A stretch of DNA of 42,243 bases from JBOHRE01 sp050732635 (GCA_050732635.1 JBOHRE010000020.1:1-42243); one strand, 5' to 3'; counted from the stretch's first letter, positions 24,972-34,063 are shown. Made by a program: numbers and translations. Notes: a model not told the origin generated them from the sequence alone.

Positions 24972-26032
24972 CTCGCTTCGACCTCGCCGCTCGCGGCGTG
25001 CTCGCGCTGTTTCTCGTCGGCTGGGCAGTCGCGTTCCAGGCGACGGCGGCAGGCGAGACCACATTCCGCTTCGGCGGCCGTCTGACGATGAGTCCGTTCT
25101 CGCCCGCGGCGCCACCGGAGGCGGCCGTCCTCGTCGACGTCGTGAACCGCGAGCTGATCGGCGACGACTTCGAGGTCTATCGCGGTGAGAGTGGCGCCGT
25201 CCGCGTCGCTGTCGTCGAGCCGGGCGACACGCTGGAACTCGGCGACACAGTGCCGCCCGGCGTGCAGCTCGAGTTCGTGGCGCCCAGGGACACGCTCGAT
25301 CCCGCGCCGGCGAGTCGCGGCGAGCCTCCCGCGCAGCCCGGGGCATGGCGCATCCTGCTGCGCCGCGGCCGCGCGGTGCGCCACCTGGCCGACTTCAACA
25401 TCCTCACCATGGTGCCGGCGAGCACGCTGCAGGGCGGCCGGATCGGCGACTACCTGATCGGTCGCTGGCCCGCTCGCGGCGAACGCCCCGCGCGGTTCCG
25501 CACCGCGCACTACGACGCCCCCAGCGGCCTGATCCGGGTCGACGAGGATGAGATCGACCTGCAGGTCTCCGAGCACTTCCGTCTGGGCGACTTCCTGACG
25601 AAGGGCCAGGCCGGCGTATGGCCGAAGTACGTCGTCATGTCGCCACGTCTGCTCGACAAACTGGAGCTGACCATCCAGCAGCTCGAGCGCGACGGCCACG
25701 CCGTCGGGCGCGTCGGCGTGATCAGCGGCTTTCGCACGCCGCAGTACAACGCCCACGGTGGCAGCACTGCCGGCCGCGGCAGCTTCTCACGCCACATGTA
25801 CGGCGATGCCATGGACTGGTTCGTGGACAATGACGGCAACGGCTCGATGGACGACCTGAACGGCGACGGCGCTGTCGATGTCGAGGATGCACGGGTCATC
25901 GTGGGGGCGGCCGAGCGCGTGGAGGCGCGCTATCCGCATCTGGTCGGCGGCATCGGTCTCTACCGGCCCAGTCCGGGTGCACACGCCGGCTTCGTCCATA
26001 TCGACACGCGAGGCTACCGCGCACGCTGGTGA
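24968..26032 (+). CDS. Exported M15-family peptidase (D,D-carboxypeptidase-like) with EF-hand-like loop
   Basis: This 354-residue protein starts in an ATGA overlap with the App1-like gene. A signal anchor (LAARGVLALFLVGWAVAFQ) precedes a beta-rich N-terminal domain. The M15 domain begins near VISGFRTPQYN, and SRHMYGDAMDW supplies the S-x-H and D metal ligands, with HIDTRGYRARW giving the final His. Between them an insert (DNDGNGSMDDLNGDGAVDVEDA) looks like paired calcium loops of the EF-hand/dockerin type. It probably trims peptidoglycan peptides in the periplasm. The pairing with a lipid phosphatase suggests an envelope-related role, which is inference. Confidence 0.87.
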   Translation: MTRFDLAARGVLALFLVGWAVAFQATAAGETTFRFGGRLTMSPFSPAAPPEAAVLVDVVNRELIGDDFEVYRGESGAVRVAVVEPGDTLELGDTVPPGVQLEFVAPRDTLDPAPASRGEPPAQPGAWRILLRRGRAVRHLADFNILTMVPASTLQGGRIGDYLIGRWPARGERPARFRTAHYDAPSGLIRVDEDEIDLQVSEHFRLGDFLTKGQAGVWPKYVVMSPRLLDKLELTIQQLERDGHAVGRVGVISGFRTPQYNAHGGSTAGRGSFSRHMYGDAMDWFVDNDGNGSMDDLNGDGAVDVEDARVIVGAAERVEARYPHLVGGIGLYRPSPGAHAGFVHIDTRGYRARW

Positions 26033-26104
26033 GCGCAGTTCGCGCCTCGTCCTCCGCCGCTGGCGGTTCGCGGTTTGCAGCAACGCGGAACAAAAGGGGT
26101 GATC

Positions 26105-26572
26105 ATGGACCGTGACAGGCGGCAAAGCGGACTGGAGGAGCCGGTCATCGAGGTCGAGCTGGAGGATGAGGCCCACCACGATGGCGAGCCGTTCCCGGTG
26201 CCGCGCTCAGCCTCCGGGATCCCGGTGCGCGAAGACGACCTCGAGCCCCATGCCGGGCTGCGTTACATCGCCCGCCTGTTCAAGCTGCTTGCCGCGCTGC
26301 TGGTAATCCTCCTGATCGCCGAGCTGATCGTCGGCTTCATGCAGGAGGGGCGCGCCGCGGCAACCTTTCTGATGATCGAGGCGACGCGCCTGATCGTCTT
26401 CGCCGGCTTCCTCTGGGGCGCCGGCGACATCGCGCTCATGCTGATCGAATCCAATCATGATCTGCGCGCCACGCGCATCCTGCTGGCGCGCCTGCTCGGG
26501 CGCGTGGAAGCGGTGGAGGGCGATCTGCGGCTGCGGCGTGGCTCGCAGGGGTCCATGCGGGAGGAGGAGTGA
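26105..26572 (+). CDS. Two-TM membrane protein of unknown function
   Basis: The ATG at 26105 follows AGGGG. The 155-residue product has an acidic N-terminal region (EVELEDEAHHDGEP). Two hydrophobic helices (LFKLLAALLVILLIAELIVGF and LIVFAGFLWGAGDIALMLIE) then precede a basic helical C-terminus (ATRILLARLLGRVEAVEGDL). This resembles small membrane proteins with cytoplasmic coiled ends, but no family is recognised. It is downstream of the M15 peptidase by 72 bases, on the same strand, and precedes the second 47-bp repeat locus. Confidence 0.7.
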   Translation: MDRDRRQSGLEEPVIEVELEDEAHHDGEPFPVPRSASGIPVREDDLEPHAGLRYIARLFKLLAALLVILLIAELIVGFMQEGRAAATFLMIEATRLIVFAGFLWGAGDIALMLIESNHDLRATRILLARLLGRVEAVEGDLRLRRGSQGSMREEE

Positions 26573-26585
26573 GGCCGCGGCTCTA

Positions 26586-26679
26586 AGGGGTCCACACGCC
26601 TGGGTCCGGTCAGCGGGGGCGCGTTAGGCAGTAGGGGTCCACACGTGTGGGTCCGGCCAGCGGGGGCGCGTTAGGCATT
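26586..26679. repeat. 47-bp tandem repeat element, locus 2 (two copies)
   Basis: Copies are 26586-26632 and 26633-26679, each 47 bases, nearly identical to each other, with the start of a third (AAGGGGG at 26680). Shared ends with locus 1 are AGGGGTCCA and GCGCGTTAGGC. Copy 2 contains a 12-bp palindrome CCACACGTGTGG (26638-26649). The block fills the junction between the convergent two-TM gene and the superoxide dismutase gene. Confidence 0.88.
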
Positions 26680-26692
26680 AAGGGGGCGGCCG

Positions 26693-27307
26693 CTACGCGG
26701 CCGCCCCGTAGCGCGCCTCGAGCGCCGCCCAGTTCACGGTGCCCCACCAGTTCTTCAGGTACTCGTCGCGCTTGTTCTGGTACTTCAGGTAATAGGCGTG
26801 CTCCCATACGTCCACGCCCAGGATCGGCGTGTGGCCCTTCATGTATGGGCTGTCCTGGTTCGGTGTGGAGTAGATCTGGAGCCCGCCGTCGGCCAGGACG
26901 AGCCAACCCCAGCCGCTCCCGAACTGGCCGGCCGCCGTGGTGCTGAGCTTCTCCTTGAAGGCCTCGAAGGAGCCGAATGCCTGATTGATGGCGCGGCTCA
27001 GCTCGCCGCCGGGCTGCCCGCCGGCGTCCGGACCCATGATCTGCCAGAACATGTCATGGTTGGCGTAGCCACCACCATTGTTCCGAACGGCCGTGCGGAC
27101 GTCCTCGGGCACACGGTCGATCTGGCGCAGGATCTCCTCGATCTCCTTCTTCTGCCACGCTGCGTGCTTCTCGAGAGCGGCGTTCAGCTTGTCCGTATAG
27201 CCTTTGTGGTGCTTGCCATGGTGAATCTCCATAGTCCGCGCGTCGATGTTCGGCTCGAGCGCGTCGAAGTCGTATGGCAGCTCGGGCAGCTGGAACGGAT
27301 ACGGCAT
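26693..27307 (-). CDS. sodA: Superoxide dismutase, Fe/Mn type
   Basis: From the ATG at 27307 the protein is 204 residues. Metal ligands are recognisable: His in TMEIHHGKHH, His in GGYANHDMFW, and Asp and His in GVDVWEHAYYLKY. SPY-type N-terminal YPFQLPELPYDFDALEPNID is typical. It lacks a signal peptide and disproportionates superoxide in the cytoplasm. NNGGGYANHDMFW and FGSGWGWLV are compatible with manganese or cambialistic use, but metal choice cannot be fixed from sequence. It appears monocistronic; the stop is 14 bases from the repeat block. Confidence 0.96.
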   Translation of the reverse strand: MPYPFQLPELPYDFDALEPNIDARTMEIHHGKHHKGYTDKLNAALEKHAAWQKKEIEEILRQIDRVPEDVRTAVRNNGGGYANHDMFWQIMGPDAGGQPGGELSRAINQAFGSFEAFKEKLSTTAAGQFGSGWGWLVLADGGLQIYSTPNQDSPYMKGHTPILGVDVWEHAYYLKYQNKRDEYLKNWWGTVNWAALEARYGAAA

Positions 27308-27427
27308 GTGGTCCTCGTGTGTTGAAGTTCGCGGTTGCTGCGTGCTCGCGGCGCACGCTCGGCGCCGCAAGATTCCATCCTGTTCCGTGGCATCAGGCGC
27401 CGCTCGCGCCAGGCCCAGCCTCTCAGC

Positions 27428-29347
27428 TCAGAACACCACCTCACCTGTTTCCAGGCGCGTGACCCACAACCCGGAATTCAGGTCGGAGGAAACGATGTTC
27501 CCCTTGAAGACCTGTGCACCCCAGGTCATCGACCAGTTCGGCGTGACCGCCTCGGGGTGGTAGGTCTTGAACACCGCAATCTCGCGACCCTGGCGGTAGA
27601 GGTCGCCGCGCAGCTCGCCGGAGATGTCGACGACGCGCAGGCCAGCCTGGTAGTAGCCGACGTAGAGACGGTCGTCCTCGACCCAGACGTTGTGGGTGCC
27701 GGCTTCGGGCACCTCGTACTTCGCGACCTCACGTGGCCTGTCAATGTCACTGACATCGAGCACGTGGATGTAACCGCGCGTCTCGATGGGCCGGTCGGGA
27801 TCCCAGTCGGGGGGGAAGATCTCGTCGCCGACGAAGACGTAACGACCAGCGCGCCATGCGACGTGGGTGTTGCCCTGTGGGTACTTGAACTGGCTGACGA
27901 AAGCGGGCGTCGTCGGCGTACCCCCGTGGGTGCCCGCGCCCACATCCAGGATGATCAGTCCGTCGTCCCAATACGAAACATAGGCGTAGCCGTCCTGCAC
28001 GATCACATCGTGCAGCACCTTGTTCTCCTTGTCGAGGCCCCAGCGCCCCACCTCGCGCGGGTTGCGCGGATCGCCGATGTCGATGACGTGCAGCTCCGAT
28101 GTGCCGTTGTGGCAGGCGTAGACCAGGTCCGTCTCGCCATCGATCCAGACGTTGTGAACGCCGCCCGTCACCGTCTCGGTGTACTCCGAGAGGATGCGTG
28201 GGTGTGCGGGCGTGGCCAGGTCGAGAATGACGATGCCGTTGCGCCGGCTCGAGGCCTGCTCGCGGGTCAGGATCGCAAGCCGGTTGTTCGGGTGGATCTT
28301 CACATCGTTGATGCGGCGCGCGTCGAGCTGCAGCGAGTCGGTGAGCTGTGGATTCGCCGGATCGGTGATGTCCCAGACCTTCATCCAGTCGTAGAGGTAG
28401 GTGCCGATGTAGGCGTAATCGCGGCCATCGACGCCCTCGAATGCCCAGGTGTCGCCGAAGTGATGATGGTTGCTGTTCATACCGTGGCCGACGCGCTCGA
28501 GGCGACCCTGCGGCTCACGCGGTGTGGCTTCAATGACGGCCGTGCGCACCAGGTCCTCGCCGATTTGCGCGCTGACGCGGTAGGTGCCCGGCTGCTCGGC
28601 AACGAACACGCCGACGCCATCCTCGGCATCGACCTGCGCGCCCGACGCATCGACGCTCCACGCCGGATACAGCGGGGCGACGTCGCCGCCGTTCGCATCC
28701 TGCGCGCGCACGCGGATCCGCACGACGTCTCCCGTCCGTGCGCCGACCCGGTCCGGCTCGATCGTGTAGGTACGCGCCGGATTCGGCTGCACCTCGACCG
28801 CAACGGTGGCGCCGACGGTACCGGAGGTCACGTCGATCCGGGTCGCACCCGGTGCACGCGCGAAGACTCGGCCGGCGTCGTCGACCGCGGCGATCGTCGT
28901 GTCTGCGCTCGCGAAACGCACCGGGTGGTGCGCCAGTGGTGTGCCCTCGCGGTCGCGAATCACGATGCCGATCGCCGCGCTGGTGCCGGCCGGCAGCGCG
29001 GCGGCGGGCAGGCGCGCGTCGATCGCCGCCGGCGGCAGCTCCGCGATCAGTACCTCGATGGTCTCGGATACATCACCGGCGATCGCGCCGACGCGGACGC
29101 TGCCGGGCTGCAACGCCGTGACCGCGCCCGCACCGTCGATGCTGGCCACCGACGGATCCTGGCTGAAATAGATCACACTCGGCTCCTGCACGACCGCGCC
29201 GCTGCTGTCGTAAACCACGACCTCGAGGGCGCGCGTCTGCCCGACCTCCAGCCCGAGCCGTTCCGGCTCGATCTGCACACGAGCCGGCGTCGGCCGCTCC
29301 TGTGGCAGTGCGCTTGCCAGCATCAGTAACACCGTAGCAGCCGTCAT
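27428..29347 (-). CDS. Exported LVIVD-repeat beta-propeller protein with Ig-like N-terminal domains
   Basis: The 639-residue product starts at an ATG with AGGAG upstream and has a short signal peptide (TAATVLLMLASALP). Two or three bacterial Ig-like (Big_2) domains cover about residues 20-270 (VGQTRALEVVVYD.., QDPSVASIDGAGAVTALQPGSVRVGA). LVIVD repeats follow (MKVWDITDPANPQL, IVILDLATPAHPRILSEY, LHVIDIGDPRNPREVG, LIILDVGAG, IHVLDVSDIDRPREVAKY, LRVVDISGEL), forming a choice-of-anchor-type propeller. It is an extracytoplasmic protein of unknown ligand. It is the downstream partner of the acyl-CoA oxidase-like gene by position only (54 bases). Confidence 0.88.
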   Translation of the reverse strand: MTAATVLLMLASALPQERPTPARVQIEPERLGLEVGQTRALEVVVYDSSGAVVQEPSVIYFSQDPSVASIDGAGAVTALQPGSVRVGAIAGDVSETIEVLIAELPPAAIDARLPAAALPAGTSAAIGIVIRDREGTPLAHHPVRFASADTTIAAVDDAGRVFARAPGATRIDVTSGTVGATVAVEVQPNPARTYTIEPDRVGARTGDVVRIRVRAQDANGGDVAPLYPAWSVDASGAQVDAEDGVGVFVAEQPGTYRVSAQIGEDLVRTAVIEATPREPQGRLERVGHGMNSNHHHFGDTWAFEGVDGRDYAYIGTYLYDWMKVWDITDPANPQLTDSLQLDARRINDVKIHPNNRLAILTREQASSRRNGIVILDLATPAHPRILSEYTETVTGGVHNVWIDGETDLVYACHNGTSELHVIDIGDPRNPREVGRWGLDKENKVLHDVIVQDGYAYVSYWDDGLIILDVGAGTHGGTPTTPAFVSQFKYPQGNTHVAWRAGRYVFVGDEIFPPDWDPDRPIETRGYIHVLDVSDIDRPREVAKYEVPEAGTHNVWVEDDRLYVGYYQAGLRVVDISGELRGDLYRQGREIAVFKTYHPEAVTPNWSMTWGAQVFKGNIVSSDLNSGLWVTRLETGEVVF

Positions 29348-29401
29348 TACGTGCTCCTGTCAAGAGAAAGGGCGTCAGCCGGCATGAGGGTCGAGCCCCG
29401 C

Positions 29402-31708
29402 TCAGAATGGCGCCGAGCCGACCAATGCATCGGGCACGCCAAACGCATTGGCAAGCGCCGCCGCGTGGGGGCGCAACTCGCGACACAATGTATTCACTTC
29501 CGCCCGGATCGCCTTCGACTTCGGACTTTCCAGGAACCCACTCTCGAGGAACCAACCGCGATCCGCCTCAATGCAGGCGAGGCCGAAGAGGGCGCGCAGG
29601 GCCATGAGGGAGGTCGTGGCGACATCGTCCGCGCCCAGCTCGCGACGCACCGTCTCGACGCCGTCCGTGAAGCAATCGTGAAGCACGCGCTCGATATGCG
29701 CCTGTGCAAGCGCGATCACATGGTCCTGCACGTCGTTGAGCGCGTCGAATGAATCCATCCCGTCATCAATGCGGCGCTTCAGCCGCCTCGCCGCGGTCAC
29801 ACGCAGGTGCTGCTCGCGGTACTCGAGCGCGGCCTGCTGGAACTCGCTGTCGCGCAGGTGCTCGGGATCGGTTCGGCGCACGGCGATCGGGTTGCGCTCG
29901 GCGACCGCGCCCGCGGCCTGGCGGCCGAAGTACTTGACGGCGGCCCACAGCCGCAGCTCGCCGAACTCCTCGCGCAGCTCGGTGAGCAGTCCCTTGGCGA
30001 CGAGCTGCCAGAGTACGAGGTTCGCGCCCTCGAACGTGGTGTAGACATCGGTGTCGGCGAGCAGCGCGCCGAACCGGGCGTCGGCGGCGTAGCCGCGGCC
30101 GCCGCATGCCTGGCGACAGTCGCGCAGGCCAGCCGCAGTGTGCTCGGAGGCATATGCCTTGATGCCGGCAGCCAGCACCTCGATCTCGCGGGGTACGTCA
30201 TCGCCGGGCTGGAGCGCGGCGTAACGGCGCACGAGGTCGCGCGCGGCGAAGTGCAGCGCGTACGTCGTCGCCAGGCGGGGCAGCAGTCGGCGCTGCTGCG
30301 CGAGGTAGTCGAGCACCGGGATCTCGGGGCCGCCCTCCGGCCCGAATTGCCGCCGTCGCTCCGTGTAGCGCAGCGCGATCGTGAGGCCGAGCTTGCTGGC
30401 GCTGATCGCGGCCGTCGCGATGCTGATGCGACCGGCGATCAACGTGCCGAGCATGGTGAAGAAGCGGCGGCCGTCGCTGGGTATCGAGCTCTCGTACTGG
30501 CCCGCCGCGTTCACCGTGCCGAAGCGGTCGAGCAGATGGTCACGTGGCACGCGTACGCGGTCGAAGCGAATGCGACCGTTGTCGACGCCGTTCAACCCCT
30601 GCTTGAGGCCGTTGTCCTCGATGACGATGCCGGGCAACGTCGCGCCAGACGCGTCGCGCAGCGGAACGACCAGCGCATGCACGCCGTGGTGCTCGCCGGC
30701 CACCTCGAGCTGCGCGAAGACCGTTGCCATACGCGCGTGCAGCGCGGCATTGCCGATCCAGTCCTTGCGGGCGTCGTCATGCGGCGTGTGGATCTCGAAC
30801 TCGCGCTCGGCGGTCAGGTAGCGGGCCAGCGTCTCCAGCTCGCGCACGTTCGAGCCGTGCGCGATCTCGGTCATGGCGTAGCAGCCGGGGAGCGCGAGCG
30901 TGCCGACAGCGCTCAGCCAGCGCTCATGATGGTGGGCCGTGCCGAGGTGCAGGATGCTGCCGCCGAAGAGCCCGAAGTTGACGCCGAATTTCACGACCAG
31001 ACTCTGGTCATGGAAGGCGAGGGTCTCGAAGACGGCGATCGCCTTACCGATGTCACCCGCGCCGCCGTACTCGGGCGGGTAGCCGAGCGCGCCCCAGCCT
31101 CGTTCGGCCAGCCAGCGCAGCCAGTCCATCACGACGGCACGGTGCTCGTCGACCGGCAGGCCATGCCGGAGGCGGAACGCCGGCGTGGCGAGCAGTTCGA
31201 GGACCTGATCGCGCAGCTCGAGGTGATCGGCGTCGAGCAGCGCACGCAGCCGCGCTGTGTCAATGCGCGGTGGGGTCTCAGCGGTATCGGTGCCCGGCGG
31301 CGCCGTCGATTCTGCCAGCATGCCACGCACCGCCTCGCTCGGGACCACGCCGAGCGCCCGCTCGAGCGCGGTCACGGCGCGCCTGACCGCAGGGGATATG
31401 GCAGCATCGCCGTCGGCGGCCAGCGCCACGCCGAGCGACGCGAGCGAGCCCCGTGCATCTGCGGGCAGCCTGCGCGCCGCGCGACGCAGCGACGCGAGCA
31501 ACGCCGCCAGTTCGGACGGCGCCGGCGGTCGCGCCGGGTTCAGCCAGCGGTCGAGTGCTCGACGTGCGGCGTCGCCCAGCTCCGCCTCCTCGCGGATACG
31601 GCGGCGGATCTCGGCGATCTCGGCGTCACTCAGCACGCCATCGGCCCACGCCACATAGATCAATGGCGCGAACGGCAGCAGCTCGGGATCGAGACGAATC
31701 GACGGCAT
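29402..31708 (-). CDS. Acyl-CoA oxidase/dehydrogenase with N-terminal TerB-like domain
   Basis: From the ATG at 31708 the product is 768 residues. Residues about 8-120 resemble a TerB domain: LIYVAWADGVLSDAEIAEIRRRI and, later, ALAADGDAAISPAVRRAVTAL, with the ADG-x-acidic repeats of that fold. The remainder matches acyl-CoA oxidases: LGYPPEYGGAGD, CYAMTEIAHGSNVREL (FAD/acyl site), GLKQGLNGVDNGRIRFDRVRVPRDHLLDRFG, RRQFGP and CGGRGY, followed by a C-terminal helical domain. It likely oxidises acyl-CoA in the cytoplasm with either O2 or ETF as acceptor; the sequence does not decide. The TerB fusion is unusual and could mediate membrane or partner contact. Confidence 0.88.
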   Translation of the reverse strand: MPSIRLDPELLPFAPLIYVAWADGVLSDAEIAEIRRRIREEAELGDAARRALDRWLNPARPPAPSELAALLASLRRAARRLPADARGSLASLGVALAADGDAAISPAVRRAVTALERALGVVPSEAVRGMLAESTAPPGTDTAETPPRIDTARLRALLDADHLELRDQVLELLATPAFRLRHGLPVDEHRAVVMDWLRWLAERGWGALGYPPEYGGAGDIGKAIAVFETLAFHDQSLVVKFGVNFGLFGGSILHLGTAHHHERWLSAVGTLALPGCYAMTEIAHGSNVRELETLARYLTAEREFEIHTPHDDARKDWIGNAALHARMATVFAQLEVAGEHHGVHALVVPLRDASGATLPGIVIEDNGLKQGLNGVDNGRIRFDRVRVPRDHLLDRFGTVNAAGQYESSIPSDGRRFFTMLGTLIAGRISIATAAISASKLGLTIALRYTERRRQFGPEGGPEIPVLDYLAQQRRLLPRLATTYALHFAARDLVRRYAALQPGDDVPREIEVLAAGIKAYASEHTAAGLRDCRQACGGRGYAADARFGALLADTDVYTTFEGANLVLWQLVAKGLLTELREEFGELRLWAAVKYFGRQAAGAVAERNPIAVRRTDPEHLRDSEFQQAALEYREQHLRVTAARRLKRRIDDGMDSFDALNDVQDHVIALAQAHIERVLHDCFTDGVETVRRELGADDVATTSLMALRALFGLACIEADRGWFLESGFLESPKSKAIRAEVNTLCRELRPHAAALANAFGVPDALVGSAPF

Positions 31709-31779
31709 GGTGCTGAGACTACGCGCGCCGGACGATGTGGCAAGGTGGCGCATCAGCCCGACCCTTCAGCCCCGGCTTT

Positions 31780-31804
31780 CCGGTTTTCGGCAAACCGGTA
31801 TAAT
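31780..31804 (+). promoter_or_regulatory. Promoter with an inverted-repeat operator for the DUF2231-Rieske gene
   Basis: A consensus -10 TATAAT (31799-31804) is directly preceded by CCGGTTT-TCGGC-AAACCGG (31780-31798), a 7-bp perfect inverted repeat occupying the promoter spacer. A clear -35 is lacking (31776-31781 reads CTTTCC), as expected for an activator- or repressor-controlled promoter. The regulator is unknown. Confidence 0.55.
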
Positions 31805-31901
31805 TGACCGGCCCGACGTCTCGCGCCGAGAACCGTTCCCGAATGATACGAACGGAACTACGGTCACCACCCGAGGAGCGGAGCCAAGAGGAGGGGAAGC
31901 G

Positions 31902-32693
31902 ATGAGAAGCAGAGCGAGCATCCGCGGGCACCCGATCCATCCCGCGCTGATCCCCTTCCCGCTGGCCTTTCTGTACGGCGCGTTCGTCGCTGATGTGGTC
32001 GGTCGGCTCATGGATCGGCCGGGCTTCTGGATGACCGGATCGCACCTCGCGCTCGCAGGTGTGGTGACGGGACTGATCGCCGCGGTCCCGGGGCTGGTCG
32101 ATTACCGGTCCAGCGTGCCGCCCGATAGCACCGGCAAGACGCGAGCGCTGAAGCATGCGCTGGCCAACGCTTCCGCCCTCGCGCTGTTCGCCGTGGCCTG
32201 GTGGCTCCGCGGTGGCTCCGAGTCGAGTCCCGGCGCGATGGTGCTTCTCCTGGAGGCGGCTGGAGTCACGCTCATCACCATCGGCGGCTGGATGGGTGGC
32301 ACGCTGGTGAGCCGCAACCAGATCAGTGTGGACCACCGTTATGCCGGGGCCGGCAAATGGAAGGAGGCGACATTGCAGAGCGCGCCCGGCCAGCCGCTGG
32401 TCGCCGCGCGGCCAGGCGAGCTCGAGGTCGACCAGATGAAGCTGCTGCACGTCGACGGGCGGCGCATCGTGCTGGGTCGGACAGAGGACGGCTACGTCGC
32501 ATTCGATGATCACTGCACGCACCGTGGGGCGTCGCTGGCCGATGGTGTGATGATCTGCGGCACCGTGCAGTGTCCTTGGCACGGCTCGCAGTTCGACTGC
32601 CGCAGCGGCGCGGTTCGGGCGGGGCCCGCGCAGGAGCCGATCTCGACCTACCGGCTCACGGAGGTGGGCGGCGAGATCCAGCTGTTACTTTAG
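31902..32693 (+). CDS. DUF2231 membrane domain fused to Rieske [2Fe-2S] domain
   Basis: The ATG at 31902 follows GAGGGGAAG. The 263-residue protein begins with a DUF2231 membrane domain (RGHPIHPALIPFPLAFLYGAF and four hydrophobic helices to about residue 145). It ends with a Rieske domain carrying CTHRGASL and CPWHGSQFD, with C-terminal strand AQEPISTYRLTEVGGEI. The fusion is a recurrent but functionally uncharacterised family; it may pass electrons to or from a quinol or a cytochrome at the membrane. The neighbouring di-heme cytochrome c, convergent and 98 bases away, is a plausible partner. A defined promoter with a candidate operator lies 98 bases upstream of the ATG. Confidence 0.9.
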   Translation: MRSRASIRGHPIHPALIPFPLAFLYGAFVADVVGRLMDRPGFWMTGSHLALAGVVTGLIAAVPGLVDYRSSVPPDSTGKTRALKHALANASALALFAVAWWLRGGSESSPGAMVLLLEAAGVTLITIGGWMGGTLVSRNQISVDHRYAGAGKWKEATLQSAPGQPLVAARPGELEVDQMKLLHVDGRRIVLGRTEDGYVAFDDHCTHRGASLADGVMICGTVQCPWHGSQFDCRSGAVRAGPAQEPISTYRLTEVGGEIQLLL

Positions 32694-32791
32694 AATGCCG
32701 TGAGCCGGCCGCGGCGTCTGGGCTTGTACGGTCCGAGGGCGCGCAACGGCAGGCGAGGCCTCGGCCAGTACTCCGTCTGCGGCGACATCCG

Positions 32792-34018
32792 CTACAGCGT
32801 CTTCAGATACTCGACCAGATCTCGCTTCTGCTGGACGCTCAGGTTCAAGCCGCGCGCGCTAATATAATGCTCGACCACGGCGTCCAACGTTGCGGCACTG
32901 CCGTCATGGAAGTACGGCCCATCGAGCTGGGGCGGCCGCCAGAGTCCGCGCAGCGGTGTGGTCCGGTAGCGCTTGGTCACGCTTCGTGATGCGTAAACGG
33001 GCTCCTGATCCGTTTCTGCCGGCGCGTGCAGCCGTCCGCGGTTGACGTCGGTGAACGCTTCGCTGGGGATATGGCAGGTCGAACAGCGCCCCACGCCGTC
33101 GAAGACGGCCCGGCCCCGCTCCGCCGCAGTCGCGTCGAAGCTGCCCGTGGCGGGAGGCGGCGTGTCGATGCTGTGCTGGTACTCGCGGAGTGCGGGGAGC
33201 TTCGCACTCACCAGGTCGGGCGCCTTGTCGATATTGATGCCCAGACGTGGATCCACGAACGGTCCCAAGCCATGCATCTGGGTGACGGCGACATAGTTGT
33301 TCCAGTATGAAATCGTGTCATCACCGGTGTAGACCTCCTTCAGCACCAGCTTCATCCCGAAGGCTGGCGGGATTACGACCGGAAGGTTCTGGCCGTCAAA
33401 GTTGAAGCGCGGGTCGTACATGCCCGGACCCCACGAGTTGAATACCGCCTTCTGATCCGCTGGGATTGCCGGTGACAGCGCGACGATCGCGCCGACATTC
33501 AGATCGCGGTTCGGCCAGCCGTCCAACCGGGCGCCGATTCCCGGCGCGAATGAGTTGTCCACGGTCGAGTGGCAGAGCGCGCAGGTGATGCCGACACGCG
33601 CAAGCGTGTCCTGACCATTGACCGTGTTCACCGTGCCGATCACGCCTACGACTGCACCCAACTTCAGCAGTGTTACCGTCGTTGCCGGATCGTCGAGATC
33701 GACGTCTCCTGCCGCGATCGCATCCTTGACCGACTGCGGCAACGCGTCCGCATCGACCTTGAGGCCGACGTCCAGAGCAGTGTTCGCACTCACTGCGCTC
33801 TGGATCACCTCGTGCAGCCGCGCCGTGTCCGTCCAGAACACCTCATCGCCGAATGTGTCGAAGCGGAAGATTTCCCGCCCCTCCGCGACGAGCTGTGGAT
33901 CGAGCGGACGGTCGAGGTCAGGGCCCGTCAGGTCATCACCGTTACCGCACCTGATCCCGAGGCCCGTGAAGATGGCTAGGAGCACGACGCTGGCGAGACC
34001 GCGGTTTCGGCGCGACAT
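32792..34018 (-). CDS. Exported di-heme cytochrome c (cytochrome c peroxidase/MauG-like)
   Basis: The 408-residue product has a lipobox-like signal end (LAIFTGLGIRCGNGD). Two haem c attachment motifs, CALCH (about residue 145) and CSTCH (about residue 312), and the segment LRGLWRPPQLDGPYFHDGSAATLDAVVEHY place it in the di-heme peroxidase/cytochrome superfamily. A long domain between the haems distinguishes it from classical CcpA. It acts in periplasmic electron transfer. The start is set by GGGGAGG at a good distance. The PQQ-dehydrogenase remnant lies 45 bases upstream on the same strand, so this cytochrome may once have been the dehydrogenase's electron acceptor. Confidence 0.88.
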   Translation of the reverse strand: MSRRNRGLASVVLLAIFTGLGIRCGNGDDLTGPDLDRPLDPQLVAEGREIFRFDTFGDEVFWTDTARLHEVIQSAVSANTALDVGLKVDADALPQSVKDAIAAGDVDLDDPATTVTLLKLGAVVGVIGTVNTVNGQDTLARVGITCALCHSTVDNSFAPGIGARLDGWPNRDLNVGAIVALSPAIPADQKAVFNSWGPGMYDPRFNFDGQNLPVVIPPAFGMKLVLKEVYTGDDTISYWNNYVAVTQMHGLGPFVDPRLGINIDKAPDLVSAKLPALREYQHSIDTPPPATGSFDATAAERGRAVFDGVGRCSTCHIPSEAFTDVNRGRLHAPAETDQEPVYASRSVTKRYRTTPLRGLWRPPQLDGPYFHDGSAATLDAVVEHYISARGLNLSVQQKRDLVEYLKTL

Positions 34019-34063
34019 AGTGACCTCCCCGGAGTTCTGGCGGCCCCGCAGAGCCGCCGCGGT

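Noticed and set aside
27335..31807. Two plus-strand ORFs above 660 codons
   Set aside because: They are antisense shadows of the LVIVD-repeat protein and the acyl-CoA oxidase; composition is Val/Arg/Ala/Gln-biased with no domain.
32868..32876. TATAAT-like promoter inside the cytochrome c gene
   Set aside because: It lies within codons of the C-terminal domain, with no gene downstream in the right orientation.
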